Below the pieces are notes generated by a model. It was not told the origin of the DNA, made no database searches, and worked only from the letters and a program-made list of their open reading frames with translations. Positions 34,126 through 43,914 of a stretch of DNA of 64,000 nucleotides are shown one piece after another; position 1 is the stretch's first letter; every line of letters begins with the position of its first letter. A program made the translations under genes and the position numbers. Origin of the DNA: Aliamphritea ceti (GTDB taxonomy: Bacteria; Pseudomonadota; Gammaproteobacteria; Pseudomonadales; Balneatricaceae); the NCBI RefSeq assembly GCF_024347215.1, contig NZ_AP025282.1:4464001-4528000 (forward strand), in the 5' to 3' direction.

Positions 34126-36111
34126 ATGAGCCAAAACACTTCTTGCCAGAATGCCCTACTCGAATGGCGTGACAACCAACCTTTTTCAACTCAATATGAA
34201 GATGTTTATTTCAACAGTGAAAATGGACTCGAAGAAACGGATTACGTTTTTCTTCAGGGGAATAACCTTAAAGAACGCTTTCAAAACCTTACAAGCCATA
34301 ACAATCAAAACTTTGTAATTGCGGAAACGGGCTTTGGCAGCGGTATGAACTTTCTCAGTACCTGGAAGTTATGGCTGGAATACGCACCTAAAAATGCCTA
34401 TTTACACTTCATCAGTGCTGAACGCTTTCCCTTTAGCCGTGAAGACCTCCAAAACGCTTTAAGCATATGGCCTGAATTTCAACCGTTCCTGCCGGAGTTA
34501 ATCCGTCAATACCCAATGCTAATCACTGGCTTTCACCGTCTAAACTTTACTGATAGCCGAATTAAGCTAACGTTGATGTTTGGTGATGCCTGCGCTTCCT
34601 ATACCCAGTTATCAGGTAAGATAGACGCGTGGTTCCTTGACGGTTTTGCACCTTCAAAAAATGCAGACATGTGGCAACCAGAATTATTCGAAACGATGGC
34701 AAAGCTCAGTAAAACCGGCACAAGCTTTTCCACATTCACCTCAGCAAGCATAGTCCGCAAGGGCCTTCAGTCAGCAGGGTTTGAAATCAGAAAAATACCG
34801 GGATTCGGCCTTAAGCGAGAAATGCTAACAGGTAGTTTTCTAAACAAAACCAAAACAATATCATCCGGTACACCTTGGCTAAACGTACCTCAGCCTCCGA
34901 GCCATCAACGACACGCGACTATCATTGGTGCCGGCCTCGCTGGCTGCTGTACGGCCTGGAGCCTCGCTCAGCGAGGCTGGCAGGTTGAAGTCATAGATCG
35001 ACATTCCAAAGCAGCACAAGCCGGCTCAGGCAACCACCAGGGCGCCCTATACGCTAAACTGCCCGCTAAACCTATCAGCAGCAGTCAAATCCATCTCCAG
35101 GGATTTGTATATTCGCTTAACTTTCTTGAAAACTGTATTTCTGCATCTGATATCTGGGACAAATGCGGCATGCTACAACTAGCCACTAATGAGAAGGAGA
35201 CATCACGCCAGGCAACACTTGTTGATACGGCTCTTTATCCATCAAGTCTTATTCATGCCGTAGAACCCCTCGAAGCAAGTAGCATTGCAGGCCAGCAAGT
35301 TAACTGTTCTGGATTACATATTCCGAATGCCGGCTGGGTAAGCCCAGGAAAACTCTGTAATCTTCTGCTACAGCACTCAAATATCAAAACACGCTTCGAT
35401 ACTTATGTAGACCGGATAAATTATTCGGACAACGAATGGCACCTCTATGATGCAGATAACAACACCATTGCCCAATCAACCATCGTCATAGTTGCCGGTG
35501 CCAGTGAAAGTAAACGCTTTGAACAGCTAAGTCATTTTCCAGTGAAACCCATACGGGGCCAGGTCAGCCTGCTAAGCACTACACCACAAACACCCACACT
35601 CAATACTGTAATCTGTGGTGAGGGCTACATCTCTCCACCATTAGATGATCAATGGTGCTTTGGCGCCAGCTTTGACGTTAAAACTCCAACTAATGAGCTT
35701 CGTGACGAAGATCATAAAAGTAACTTTAAAAAACTTCAGCGGGTTTTGCCGGAACTGGCAGCTCACTTCGAGACTCATAGTAATAAGATTCACGGTCGGG
35801 TTAGCCATCGTTGCGCATCCGCAGACTATATGCCAATAATCGGTGCAGCCCCCGACTACAATGCCTTTATCAATGATTTTGCTAAGCTGAATAAAGACAG
35901 TAAATGGCACTTCGACTGTCAGGCAAAACACCATCCAGGCCTCTATGTAAACCTGGCACACGGCTCGAAAGGATTAATCACAGCTCCTCTTAGTGGTGAA
36001 ATATTGGCAGACATACTCAATTTGACACCTATACCACTGGAAAAAAATTTGATAAATGTTATGAATCCAGGCCGTTTTATCATCAAGAATTTGAAAAAAG
36101 GGACGATATAG
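34126..36111 (+). CDS. mnmC: Bifunctional tRNA mnm5s2U biosynthesis protein MnmC
   Basis: A 661-residue fusion. The N-terminal half (to about 245) is the SAM-dependent methyltransferase MnmC2, with FVIAETGFGSGMNFL and the DUF752-type WFLDGFAPSKNADMW. The C-terminal half is the FAD oxidoreductase MnmC1, with the dinucleotide motif ATIIGAGLAGCCTAWSLAQR and the late HGSKGLITAPLSGE segment. It completes 5-methylaminomethyl-2-thiouridine at the wobble position of tRNAs. Length and domain order match E. coli MnmC. It stands alone in the plus direction, divergent from ugd. Confidence 0.95.
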   Translation: MSQNTSCQNALLEWRDNQPFSTQYEDVYFNSENGLEETDYVFLQGNNLKERFQNLTSHNNQNFVIAETGFGSGMNFLSTWKLWLEYAPKNAYLHFISAERFPFSREDLQNALSIWPEFQPFLPELIRQYPMLITGFHRLNFTDSRIKLTLMFGDACASYTQLSGKIDAWFLDGFAPSKNADMWQPELFETMAKLSKTGTSFSTFTSASIVRKGLQSAGFEIRKIPGFGLKREMLTGSFLNKTKTISSGTPWLNVPQPPSHQRHATIIGAGLAGCCTAWSLAQRGWQVEVIDRHSKAAQAGSGNHQGALYAKLPAKPISSSQIHLQGFVYSLNFLENCISASDIWDKCGMLQLATNEKETSRQATLVDTALYPSSLIHAVEPLEASSIAGQQVNCSGLHIPNAGWVSPGKLCNLLLQHSNIKTRFDTYVDRINYSDNEWHLYDADNNTIAQSTIVIVAGASESKRFEQLSHFPVKPIRGQVSLLSTTPQTPTLNTVICGEGYISPPLDDQWCFGASFDVKTPTNELRDEDHKSNFKKLQRVLPELAAHFETHSNKIHGRVSHRCASADYMPIIGAAPDYNAFINDFAKLNKDSKWHFDCQAKHHPGLYVNLAHGSKGLITAPLSGEILADILNLTPIPLEKNLINVMNPGRFIIKNLKKGTI

Positions 36112-36149
36112 AGGTATACATATAAGAGAATCAACTAACGGATCCACAC

Positions 36150-36821
36150 ATGGCGCTAGTCATTTACGATCAAGGGTATCGCATCCAGACACCGGTGAGG
36201 TCGAATTTTCCACCGACAGGTGTTGAACAACTGACAGACTTGTCGCAATCCAAAGAGACTGCGACACAAGCTGATCACGAGCGTGATCTTATTGCCGCCA
36301 CTCAGCATAAAGAGTCGCAGCAGAATAGTGCACGCGCGCATCAAAAAGCGGCAAATATCTACCAGCAAGCCCGAAGTAGCAACCCTGCAGAGGCCGAACC
36401 ACGCAGCTATATTCCTGCAGCAATGATCATGTCACAACCTGTTCAGAGTGTTTTATCTGGCAGCCCTATCCGTGCAGCACTTTATAAGATGCAACAGTTA
36501 CGGATTGATCACCTGATTGTACTTTCTGGCCAGGGCTTACTGTTAGGCGTGGTAACAAAGTTACTGCTGATGCAGGCACTCAGCAAAGCATCCCTGATGG
36601 GTAAAGAACTGGAAGATACAATCGACGGCTGTTTCGATACTAAGGTTGTTACAGCTACGCCGGAAACAAATATCCGGCAATTAGCGGTTACCTGTGTCGA
36701 CAAGAAACTAACCTGCATACCGATCGTCAGTGAGGAAGGAGACATCAAGGGAATAGTAACCCGAACAGACCTGTTACAATCTCTGATCAACAATGAATGG
36801 CTGGATAGCCGGGGATTATAA
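36150..36821 (+). CDS. CBS-domain pair protein
   Basis: A 223-residue cytosolic protein. The C-terminal part, about residues 90-220, is a tandem CBS (Bateman) module: IMSQPVQSVLSGSPIRAALYKMQQLRIDHLIV forms the first repeat and VVTATPETNIRQL to GIVTRTDLLQSL the second. These modules bind adenosine nucleotides and act as sensors. The first 75 residues are polar and rich in Gln, Ala and Ser (AHQKAANIYQQARSSNPAEA), likely disordered, with an initial MALVIYDQGYRIQTP patch that looks conserved but that I cannot name. It lies 38 bases after mnmC and may be co-transcribed. No catalytic domain is present. Confidence 0.82.
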   Translation: MALVIYDQGYRIQTPVRSNFPPTGVEQLTDLSQSKETATQADHERDLIAATQHKESQQNSARAHQKAANIYQQARSSNPAEAEPRSYIPAAMIMSQPVQSVLSGSPIRAALYKMQQLRIDHLIVLSGQGLLLGVVTKLLLMQALSKASLMGKELEDTIDGCFDTKVVTATPETNIRQLAVTCVDKKLTCIPIVSEEGDIKGIVTRTDLLQSLINNEWLDSRGL

Positions 36822-36856
36822 CCTTCCCGGCCACCTCTATTTACTTAAGGAAAAAT

Positions 36857-37495
36857 CTAGTTTTCAAGCAGAGACTTAGGTGCAATCTGCTCTTTCTTAT
36901 CTTCAGGAAAAATCCAGCGGAAAACCTTTTTAATACCAGTCCATATTTTTGGTAACAACCAAACGGCAAATAAAATAAAGACTAATAACGCGACAAGAAA
37001 AAATACCGGTTGAGTCAGTGCTGTCCATAACCCTGCTATGACCAGAATATCTTCTGAAAATGAAGCTAACCAGTTTGAAAGCGGTTCCGGCGATGTATTG
37101 ATTAATACCCGACTACCGGCTTTCAGTGTATGGCTGGTAGCAGCCATTGTGCCGCCGACCAGCCCTGCAGCTAACATTGCAGCACCATTAACATCGCCCA
37201 TTGCACCTGCTGCTAACACAGCTCCTGCCGGAATCCTGATAAAGGTATGCAAGGTATCCCATCCGGTATCAACACCAGGAACCTTATCGGCAAAAAACTC
37301 TACGCAATACATAAAGCCTGCGGCAATCAGCACCATTGGATCGGCTACTAATTCTAATCCGGGCGGCAGCGCCATATGCCCCATATTAGACATCAAACCA
37401 AGCATCAGAATAGCTGCATAAAGATTTATACCACTGGCCCAGCCAACCCCCATACTCAACGCAATCAAGGTTATTACCTGATCAAGCTGTTCCAT
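36857..37495 (-). CDS. DUF4126 family membrane protein
   Basis: A 212-residue protein with about five hydrophobic segments. Segments typical of DUF4126 are SMGVGWASGINLYAAILMLG, FADKVPGVDTGWDTLHTFIRIPAGA and GGTMAATSHTLKAGSRVLIN. The function of the family is unknown. I use the ATG at 37495, with AGGTG just upstream, instead of the TTG at 37510. It faces the CBS-protein gene with 35 bases between them and no obvious terminator, and follows yheU by 17 bases, so it may be the tail of a zipA-ligA-yheU transcript. Confidence 0.85.
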   Translation of the reverse strand: MEQLDQVITLIALSMGVGWASGINLYAAILMLGLMSNMGHMALPPGLELVADPMVLIAAGFMYCVEFFADKVPGVDTGWDTLHTFIRIPAGAVLAAGAMGDVNGAAMLAAGLVGGTMAATSHTLKAGSRVLINTSPEPLSNWLASFSEDILVIAGLWTALTQPVFFLVALLVFILFAVWLLPKIWTGIKKVFRWIFPEDKKEQIAPKSLLEN

Positions 37496-37512
37496 AAGCA
37501 CCTCGCACAATT

Positions 37513-37725
37513 TCAGAGAGTGTTACGGTAAACTATATTACAAGCGCCTGTATTCTGACTGAATAAGATAACTACTTCGCCACTGCTCAACCTTGCCTCA
37601 ACCTGTGCTACACGGTCCTTCAGTGCCATTTCAACACTGCCATAATCAGTGCCGTCGCGGGTGACAAACTCTTCTATCAAGTTGAGTAAAGCATCCCTGG
37701 AAAGCTGATCATGAGGAATTATCAT
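37513..37725 (-). CDS. yheU: YheU family (UPF0270) protein
   Basis: A 70-residue protein with MIIPHDQLSRDALLNLIEEFV and TRDGTDYGSVE, matching the YheU pattern (IPWQDLSPETLENLIESFV, REGTDYG in E. coli). It is full length for the family. Function is not established. It starts directly against the ligA stop and is presumably translated with it. Confidence 0.88.
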   Translation of the reverse strand: MIIPHDQLSRDALLNLIEEFVTRDGTDYGSVEMALKDRVAQVEARLSSGEVVILFSQNTGACNIVYRNTL

Positions 37726-39750
37726 TTAGCCTTCCAGCTCAGTTAGCCGCTCAATCAATTGCGCTTCATCGAGCACGTCTATCCCCAGAGATTCTGCTTT
37801 TTCCAGTTTGGAACCTGCTGCAGCACCCGCGACTACATAACTGGTTTTTTTCGATACACTGCCAGCCACTTTCGCACCCAGATTCTGTAACCGCTGTTTC
37901 GCTTCATTTCGGGTTAATTGCTCTAAAGTTCCGGTTAAAACCCAGGTCTGACCATCCAAAGGTACCGTTTGCTCACTCACTTCAATGTTCGACCAACTTA
38001 CGCCTGCATCCCGGATCGCCTGAATAACTTCAAGGTTATGCGGCTGACGGAAGAAACTCAAAATGTAACGCGCCACAACCGGACCTACATCCGGCGTCTG
38101 CTGCAACATTTCTTCATCAGCGGCCTGTACCGCTTCCAGGCTTCCAAAGTGCATTGCCAGTGTGCGCGCAGTAGCTTCACCAACTTCACGGATGCCTAAC
38201 GCGTAAATAAAACGGGGTAATTCAGTTTGTTTACTGGCATCAATGCTATTCAAAACATTAACTGCTGACTTATCCCCCATACGTTCCATTTTAGAAAGCT
38301 GAAGATGCTTAAGATGGTACAAATCTGCCGGACTGTGGACTAACTCCCGTTCCACTAAGCCATCAATCAGCTTCTCACCCAGGCCATCAATATCCATCGC
38401 TTTACGGGAGATATAGTGTTTCAGGGCCTCTTTACGCTGCGCCGCACAACTTAAACCACCGGTACAGCGTGCAACTGCTTCGTCTTCAAGGCGCATGACT
38501 GCGGAATCACACACAGGACAGGTATCCGGCATAACGACTGGCTTAGTTCCTTCAGGCCGACGCTCTGACACAACGCTGACAATCTGCGGAATAACATCAC
38601 CGGCACGGCGGATAATAACACTGTCGCCAGCGCGCACTCCTAAACGTTCCACTTCATCCATGTTATGCAAAGTCGCATTACTAACCGTCACCCCACCGAC
38701 AAACACGGGTTCTAAGCGCGCCACGGGCGTAATTGCGCCAGTACGCCCCACCTGAAACTCAATCGCTTTTACTTCAGTAATTTCTTCCTGTGCAGGAAAC
38801 TTATGCGCAATCGCCCAGCGTGGTGCCCGCGATACAAAACCTAGGCGCTGCTGAGTACGTAATTCATTAACTTTAAATACGATACCATCGATATCGTACG
38901 GCAAAGCTTCACGGCGTTCAGACAGATCTGCAAAGTATTCCATACATCCCGCTACACCATTTACAGCACGCATTTCAGGATTAATTTTAAACCCCCAACC
39001 CGACAGCTGCTGTAACACACCGGTATGCGTATCGGCCAAATCACCCTCAACGATACCTACGCTGTAGCAGCACATTTCCAATGGACGCGAAGCGGTTATT
39101 CTGGAATCAAGCTGACGTAAGCTCCCGGCGGCGGCATTACGAGGATTAACAAAAGGCTTATCCCCTCTGCTCAGAGCTAATTCATTCAGTTTCTCAAAGC
39201 CCGCTTTCGGCATATAGATTTCACCGCGAACTTCTAAACGCCGGGGATAACCCTCGCCCAATAAACGCAACGGAATACTGTTGATCGTCCTAACATTTTG
39301 CGTAATATTCTCACCGGTTGAACCATCACCACGCGTTGCTCCCCGCACTAACTTGCCGTCTTCGTACAGTAAACTGACAGCAATACCATCAAGCTTTGGC
39401 TCACAAGCATACTCAAGCTCGCTATCCAACAGTTCAAGGCGGTCCTTCAGACGCTTATTAAAGGCCCGCATGTCATCGGCATCGAAAGCATTATCAAGTG
39501 ACAACATTGGCATTTCATGACTCACCTGCCCAAATGCGGCAAGAGGTACATCACCGACCCGCTGAGTTGGCGAATCATCAGTTATCAGCTCAGGATTATC
39601 TGTTTCCAGACTTTTTAATTGCTGAAACAGACGGTCATATTCCGCATCCGGTACGGTGGGCTCATCCAGCACATAATACTGATAGTTATAACGACGTAGC
39701 TGCGCCCGCAAACGCTCTGCTGTCTGACTGACAGAAGTATCCTGACTCAT
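37726..39750 (-). CDS. ligA: NAD-dependent DNA ligase LigA
   Basis: A 674-residue replicative ligase sealing nicks with NAD. The order is complete: Ia domain (YYVLDEPTVPDAEYDRL), adenylation domain with the AMP-accepting lysine K119 in CEPKLDG, OB fold, a four-Cys zinc finger (CPVCDSAVMR ... RCTGGLSCAAQ), helix-hairpin-helix repeats and a C-terminal BRCT domain (GQTWVLTGTLEQLTRNEAKQ). It is next to zipA, as in many gammaproteobacteria. Length and residues are normal. Confidence 0.97.
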   Translation of the reverse strand: MSQDTSVSQTAERLRAQLRRYNYQYYVLDEPTVPDAEYDRLFQQLKSLETDNPELITDDSPTQRVGDVPLAAFGQVSHEMPMLSLDNAFDADDMRAFNKRLKDRLELLDSELEYACEPKLDGIAVSLLYEDGKLVRGATRGDGSTGENITQNVRTINSIPLRLLGEGYPRRLEVRGEIYMPKAGFEKLNELALSRGDKPFVNPRNAAAGSLRQLDSRITASRPLEMCCYSVGIVEGDLADTHTGVLQQLSGWGFKINPEMRAVNGVAGCMEYFADLSERREALPYDIDGIVFKVNELRTQQRLGFVSRAPRWAIAHKFPAQEEITEVKAIEFQVGRTGAITPVARLEPVFVGGVTVSNATLHNMDEVERLGVRAGDSVIIRRAGDVIPQIVSVVSERRPEGTKPVVMPDTCPVCDSAVMRLEDEAVARCTGGLSCAAQRKEALKHYISRKAMDIDGLGEKLIDGLVERELVHSPADLYHLKHLQLSKMERMGDKSAVNVLNSIDASKQTELPRFIYALGIREVGEATARTLAMHFGSLEAVQAADEEMLQQTPDVGPVVARYILSFFRQPHNLEVIQAIRDAGVSWSNIEVSEQTVPLDGQTWVLTGTLEQLTRNEAKQRLQNLGAKVAGSVSKKTSYVVAGAAAGSKLEKAESLGIDVLDEAQLIERLTELEG

Positions 39751-39780
39751 GAAATTTCCGGTGAACTTGATTTAAGACCC

Positions 39781-39798
39781 CAGCTGTGATTACAGCTG
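39781..39798 (-). other. Short hairpin at the zipA-ligA junction
   Basis: CAGCTGT (39781-39787) and ACAGCTG (39792-39798) form a 7-bp stem with a GATT loop across the zipA stop codon, 30 bases before the ligA ATG. The bases after it on the minus strand (GGGTCTTAAATC) are not a U-run, so it may only modulate mRNA processing or coupling. Confidence 0.35.
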
Positions 39799-41943
39799 AG
39801 GTTTGAGTTTACGCATTTCAAAATGGCGAATGCGTTCACGATAATGTTCTTTAGTCTGAGTTCTCATGCTCGAGCGATTTTCATCCAGCAATTCACCGCC
39901 CAGATTTTTAGCGACAGCTTCCGCAGTACCCAACATACACTCGTATGCATTCATGACATCACGAGGCTCTTCCATCGACATAAAGAAAGTCACTCCGCGG
40001 GTATCCAGACTTTCCATATTATCAATATCAAAAATGCCAGGCTCCATCGCATTAGTCATGCTGAACTGAATAGCCCCCTGATCAAAACCATCTTCGTAAC
40101 GGTTAAAGATCTGCATTTCACCAAAGTGCATGCCGCATGCTTTAACAATTTGCAGCAAGTTACGACCGTTAAAGCCGTCTTCTTCACGGGTAACAACTGA
40201 AATAACTAAAACTTTATCCGCATCCGGGACAGCTTGTACAGTACGTTTCTTTGACTCAGGCACAGCAACAACTGACTCATTAGCTTCCTGAATCGGCTCA
40301 GCTACCTCTTCTAAAAGCTCATCAAAAGTCTTTTCCTCTATATCCATAGATGGTTCTATGTACATAGGCTCTGGTTCAATATCAGTAAAAGTTGGCTCTT
40401 GCCGTTCTATTACCGATTGCTCTTCAAGCTGCTCAGACTCATACACCGCTTCACCAATCAGTGGTGCATGGCTAAGATCATCAGTATCATCCTGGTCTGC
40501 ATTATAACGCGAAGCAGGCACCGTCATCTCTTCAGCGGCTATGTCGTCAACAATAGCCTCTTCAGTTACGAAATCTTCAATTACAAGCTCTTCAATTACT
40601 GGCTCTTCAGCGCTAAAAGAGCCGGCTGTAGCCAATTCAGCTCTTGTTTCCGGATCTGAATAATTACTACCAAGATCCATAGTCGCTTGCATTGGGCCTG
40701 AAGTATGAGCAGAACCATTGCCAAACAGCTCTGTTATAGGCTTCTCAAAGTCCAACTCGCTATTCTGATCATCATCTCCCTGATCAACGTCATCCACTGC
40801 CTTTGTCAGACGTGGAGAAATGAACTCCTCTACCCCCTGACTTAAATCATCAATGTCTTCTTCATCATACTGGTAGTGAGAAGGCCTGGAATCGACAGGT
40901 TCAGACTGCAGCTCGCGACTCGCTTCTTCGAATTGATAGACCGGCTCTGCTTCAGTTTCAGGCGTATCATAATGCATATCAGTTGATGCTGACTCCTCCC
41001 TCACTCGAGAAGCAGATACACCATCATAGTCATACAAATCTTCATCGACAGCCTCCAGAGGCTCAAACAATGGATCTCGCTCTGCAAAACTGTCAGCATC
41101 AAATGCAGGAGCACTATTTGCAACTCTCTGATCTTTAGAATTATTACTCTTGGATGCACTACCATCTAAAGCAGAAATTACCTGTGCATCACTTATATCT
41201 TCATTACCTGCACTGAAAGAAACAGGCGCTTCTGTCGCTGGCGCTTCTGAAACAGGGCTTTGAGTTTCGGCAATTAACTCTGGCTGCGCATCATATTCAG
41301 CGGCATAACGTACATCGCCAAGATTCTCGAAGTTAACCTCATCATCTTTCGAGGCTTCAGCAAACGCAGGTTCAGTTTGTATAAATTCCGACGGTAAGTC
41401 TTCAACGACAGGCTGATCAATGAAAGCGTCATCAACAAAAGATTCTTCAGTCACTTCAGAAGTATTAGCAACAATACGTGGCGCTGAAAGGCCATCATGG
41501 CCAGTAGTATTGAAGTCCTGCTGGGTATATTCAGTATCGTCGTTAGATAACGTCTGATTAACAGTCTCAAATTTTGGCTGAATATTGTCATCAAAATCGG
41601 CTTCAGAGCTAACTTCAGATGCCAACTCGCCCAACTCTACAGCAGGCTCTGCTGTATATTCATCGGAGGGTTCTGGGGGTAATTCAGATTCGACATCACT
41701 GGCAAGAGAGTCTGAAAACTCACGCTCAACAAAATCCGTATGATCAGGATCGTCAAGAACACGAAAGCCGCCATTAGGCAGCTCGGGGTTGTGGGTTTCG
41801 TCAGGAAGATCCACCAGGCTCTTATCGATCTGCATGCGCAATGTATTTCGATTGCTGCGCATACGTCGCCACCCGTCGATGATGATTAATGCAATGACTA
41901 TAACGCCACCAATAATCAGCCATTCACGTAAACTTAGCTCCAT
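39790..41943 (-). CDS. zipA: Cell division protein ZipA with very long acidic linker
   Basis: A 717-residue type Ib membrane protein that tethers FtsZ to the inner membrane; E. coli ZipA is less than half this length. The N-terminal helix (WLIIGGVIVIALIIIDGWRRM) is followed by a basic patch. About 540 residues of Glu/Asp/Ser/Ala-rich linker come next, and then the C-terminal ZipA domain from about 580 (DKVLVISVVTREEDGFNGRNL, CGMHFGEMQIFNR, GVTFFMSMEEPRDVMNAY). I start at ATG 41943; a TTG lies one codon earlier. smc, the common upstream neighbour, is absent; the ccm operon is upstream instead. Confidence 0.92.
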   Translation of the reverse strand: MELSLREWLIIGGVIVIALIIIDGWRRMRSNRNTLRMQIDKSLVDLPDETHNPELPNGGFRVLDDPDHTDFVEREFSDSLASDVESELPPEPSDEYTAEPAVELGELASEVSSEADFDDNIQPKFETVNQTLSNDDTEYTQQDFNTTGHDGLSAPRIVANTSEVTEESFVDDAFIDQPVVEDLPSEFIQTEPAFAEASKDDEVNFENLGDVRYAAEYDAQPELIAETQSPVSEAPATEAPVSFSAGNEDISDAQVISALDGSASKSNNSKDQRVANSAPAFDADSFAERDPLFEPLEAVDEDLYDYDGVSASRVREESASTDMHYDTPETEAEPVYQFEEASRELQSEPVDSRPSHYQYDEEDIDDLSQGVEEFISPRLTKAVDDVDQGDDDQNSELDFEKPITELFGNGSAHTSGPMQATMDLGSNYSDPETRAELATAGSFSAEEPVIEELVIEDFVTEEAIVDDIAAEEMTVPASRYNADQDDTDDLSHAPLIGEAVYESEQLEEQSVIERQEPTFTDIEPEPMYIEPSMDIEEKTFDELLEEVAEPIQEANESVVAVPESKKRTVQAVPDADKVLVISVVTREEDGFNGRNLLQIVKACGMHFGEMQIFNRYEDGFDQGAIQFSMTNAMEPGIFDIDNMESLDTRGVTFFMSMEEPRDVMNAYECMLGTAEAVAKNLGGELLDENRSSMRTQTKEHYRERIRHFEMRKLKPQL

Positions 41944-42172
41944 CAATGAATCTAACCCTTAGCAATAACAATAGACTGTAAAAATAACGTCTATTTTATG
42001 ATTGAGCATAAGCACCTGCAACACAACAAATCACAGATAAGTGATTGTTTAACAAAAAACAGGCGCAAAACCCGGCTTTATATATATGACCCTTTTTTTT
42101 ATCTGATGTTCCAGGTCATCCGTCCCACCGAACCTTTATTACTTCGCAAGGCCCGGCAAGACAAAACAGAGC

Positions 42173-43429
42173 TTACTCAACAATATGATCGATAGACAGG
42201 TCTAATATATCAACTTGTTGCTGAACAGCAACAGGAGAAATGGTGCCGGTAAGATCACCAGCCTGCGGACGCAACTCACCACTTGAGGAAACCCGGGCAA
42301 TGACTTCAACTTCAGCAACAGAAGAAAGCGTCATCTGAGGCTGCATCGCCATGCTGTCATCTAACACAACTTCAGCGGGTAAATCAGCCACGGTTAAACG
42401 CACTGCTGCTAATGGCACACGTCCACCAACAGGTCGGGCAAAAATAAATACCGGACTATCTGCACTTACCGAAGCAGCAATTTCAGGCTTGAGCGAAACT
42501 TTAATACGCAAAGATGCCGATTTAAGTTCAGGCAATTCAGGTACAGTTTCACCCAGCTCGATCAATGCCTGACGCGCAGACTCAATACCACTGCGTAATG
42601 ACTCCTGCTGAACAGGCTCAGCATTATCATAAGCACGGCGCCAAAAGCCTAATGCCTCGCGATAACGCTGGTTTTCATAAGCATCAATACCTAATAATCC
42701 TAACGCAGTTACTTCATAAGGTTCATTCGCAAGAATATCATCAAGAATACCGCGAATCTGACCATTCATCTGATTCTCATTCGCTAGATATAACGCCTGT
42801 GCATATTGCCCCTGAACGCCTGCAAACTGCGGCGCATCCTCAGGTAAAAACTCCAGTACCCGGGCAAAACTGCGGGCTGCATCCTGATAACGCTGCATAT
42901 TCATGTAGCTATTAGCTAACAAAAACCAGCCTTCCGGCTTATCCGGCTCAGCACTTAAACGGGCTTCAAGCTCTGTCACAGCTTCATTCATACTTGGGGT
43001 CTGTCCGTTAAACGGATCAGCCTCCCCGTTCAGCATGGCAGTCACATCGTCCACACGGCCATATTCGCCGTAAATTGCAATGGCGGATACTGGTACCAGA
43101 ATTGCCAGTAAAATTGCCGTAACAAGTGTCTGAGATGTTAATCGCAACGGCTTACCGTTAAGAGCCTCAAGATCGGCGACATCATTAAGCAGGTTCTTTT
43201 CCAGCTCCAGCTTTAATCCCGCATGATCATCATTCGATAAATTACCTGCATCGAGCTCAGCATCAAGTTCCGTTACACGTTCTTTATAGATTGCAATGTT
43301 CTGTGCCTGACGATCAACCGCAACATCTTGCGGCTGGCTCAGTGCTCGGCGGGCACGAAAATAAGGTAACAGAACAAAACACATTGCTAACACTGTTAAT
43401 GCGGCAATACCTAACCAAAAACTCGTCAT
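42173..43429 (-). CDS. ccmI: Cytochrome c maturation protein CcmI (CycH)
   Basis: A 418-residue membrane protein that chaperones apocytochrome c to the CcmFH haem ligation complex. The first helix is at 4-24, a cytoplasmic coiled region follows (RQAQNIAIYKERVTELDAEL), then a second helix (TLVTAILLAILVPVSAIAIY) and periplasmic TPR motifs (PEGWFLLANSYMNMQRYQDAARSF). The C-terminal beta-rich domain (SLRIKVSLKPEIAASV) is the CycH tail. It is the last gene of the operon and overlaps ccmH by ATGA. Confidence 0.93.
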   Translation of the reverse strand: MTSFWLGIAALTVLAMCFVLLPYFRARRALSQPQDVAVDRQAQNIAIYKERVTELDAELDAGNLSNDDHAGLKLELEKNLLNDVADLEALNGKPLRLTSQTLVTAILLAILVPVSAIAIYGEYGRVDDVTAMLNGEADPFNGQTPSMNEAVTELEARLSAEPDKPEGWFLLANSYMNMQRYQDAARSFARVLEFLPEDAPQFAGVQGQYAQALYLANENQMNGQIRGILDDILANEPYEVTALGLLGIDAYENQRYREALGFWRRAYDNAEPVQQESLRSGIESARQALIELGETVPELPELKSASLRIKVSLKPEIAASVSADSPVFIFARPVGGRVPLAAVRLTVADLPAEVVLDDSMAMQPQMTLSSVAEVEVIARVSSSGELRPQAGDLTGTISPVAVQQQVDILDLSIDHIVE

Positions 43430-43914
43430 GCGTCTTTATCCTGATCCTGTTTTAAAAGCGCATCCAGGCGTTGCTGCTCCTGAGGAGACAACCCAGATTT
43501 TTCTTGCTGTTTACCTACAGACTTCTTACGACGGGTAAGTGCAAAAATAACGGCAACACCTATCACCAGAAGTCCCGCAGGCGCATACCAAAGTAAATAA
43601 GTCTGACTGGATACACGGGGACGATAGAGCACAAACTCACCATAGCGCATCACCATGAAATCAATGATTTCATCATTATCAGCACCACTATCCAACATCC
43701 GGTAAAGCTCATCACGAAGATCTTCAGCAATAGGAGAGTTAGAATCTGCAATATTCTGATTTTGACACTTAGGACAACGCAGTTCAGCACTCAACTCCTG
43801 AAAACGTTCTCTGGTTGCGTTATCTTTAAACTCATATGTATCAATAGCGGCAACGCTTGCCTGGCTAATAAGCACTAACCAACCTGCAAACAAAACACCT
43901 AAGGCTTTACTCAT
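43426..43914 (-). CDS. ccmH: Cytochrome c maturation protein CcmH (short form)
   Basis: A 162-residue periplasmic thioredox protein with a signal peptide (cleavage near residue 22) and a C-terminal anchor helix (LLWYAPAGLLVIGVAVIFAL). The redox motif is C47-x2-C50 in ELRCPKCQNQNIADSNSP, the hallmark of CcmH/CcdL. It reduces apocytochrome cysteines before haem attachment. As in Pseudomonas, CcmH and CcmI are separate; in E. coli they are fused. ATGA overlaps exist on both sides. Confidence 0.95.
   Translation of the reverse strand: MSKALGVLFAGWLVLISQASVAAIDTYEFKDNATRERFQELSAELRCPKCQNQNIADSNSPIAEDLRDELYRMLDSGADNDEIIDFMVMRYGEFVLYRPRVSSQTYLLWYAPAGLLVIGVAVIFALTRRKKSVGKQQEKSGLSPQEQQRLDALLKQDQDKDA

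Noticed and set aside
41998..42195. A 65-codon plus-strand ORF in the zipA-ccmI gap
   Set aside because: It overlaps the end of ccmI on the other strand, has no recognisable motif or ribosome site, and its composition looks like intergenic DNA.
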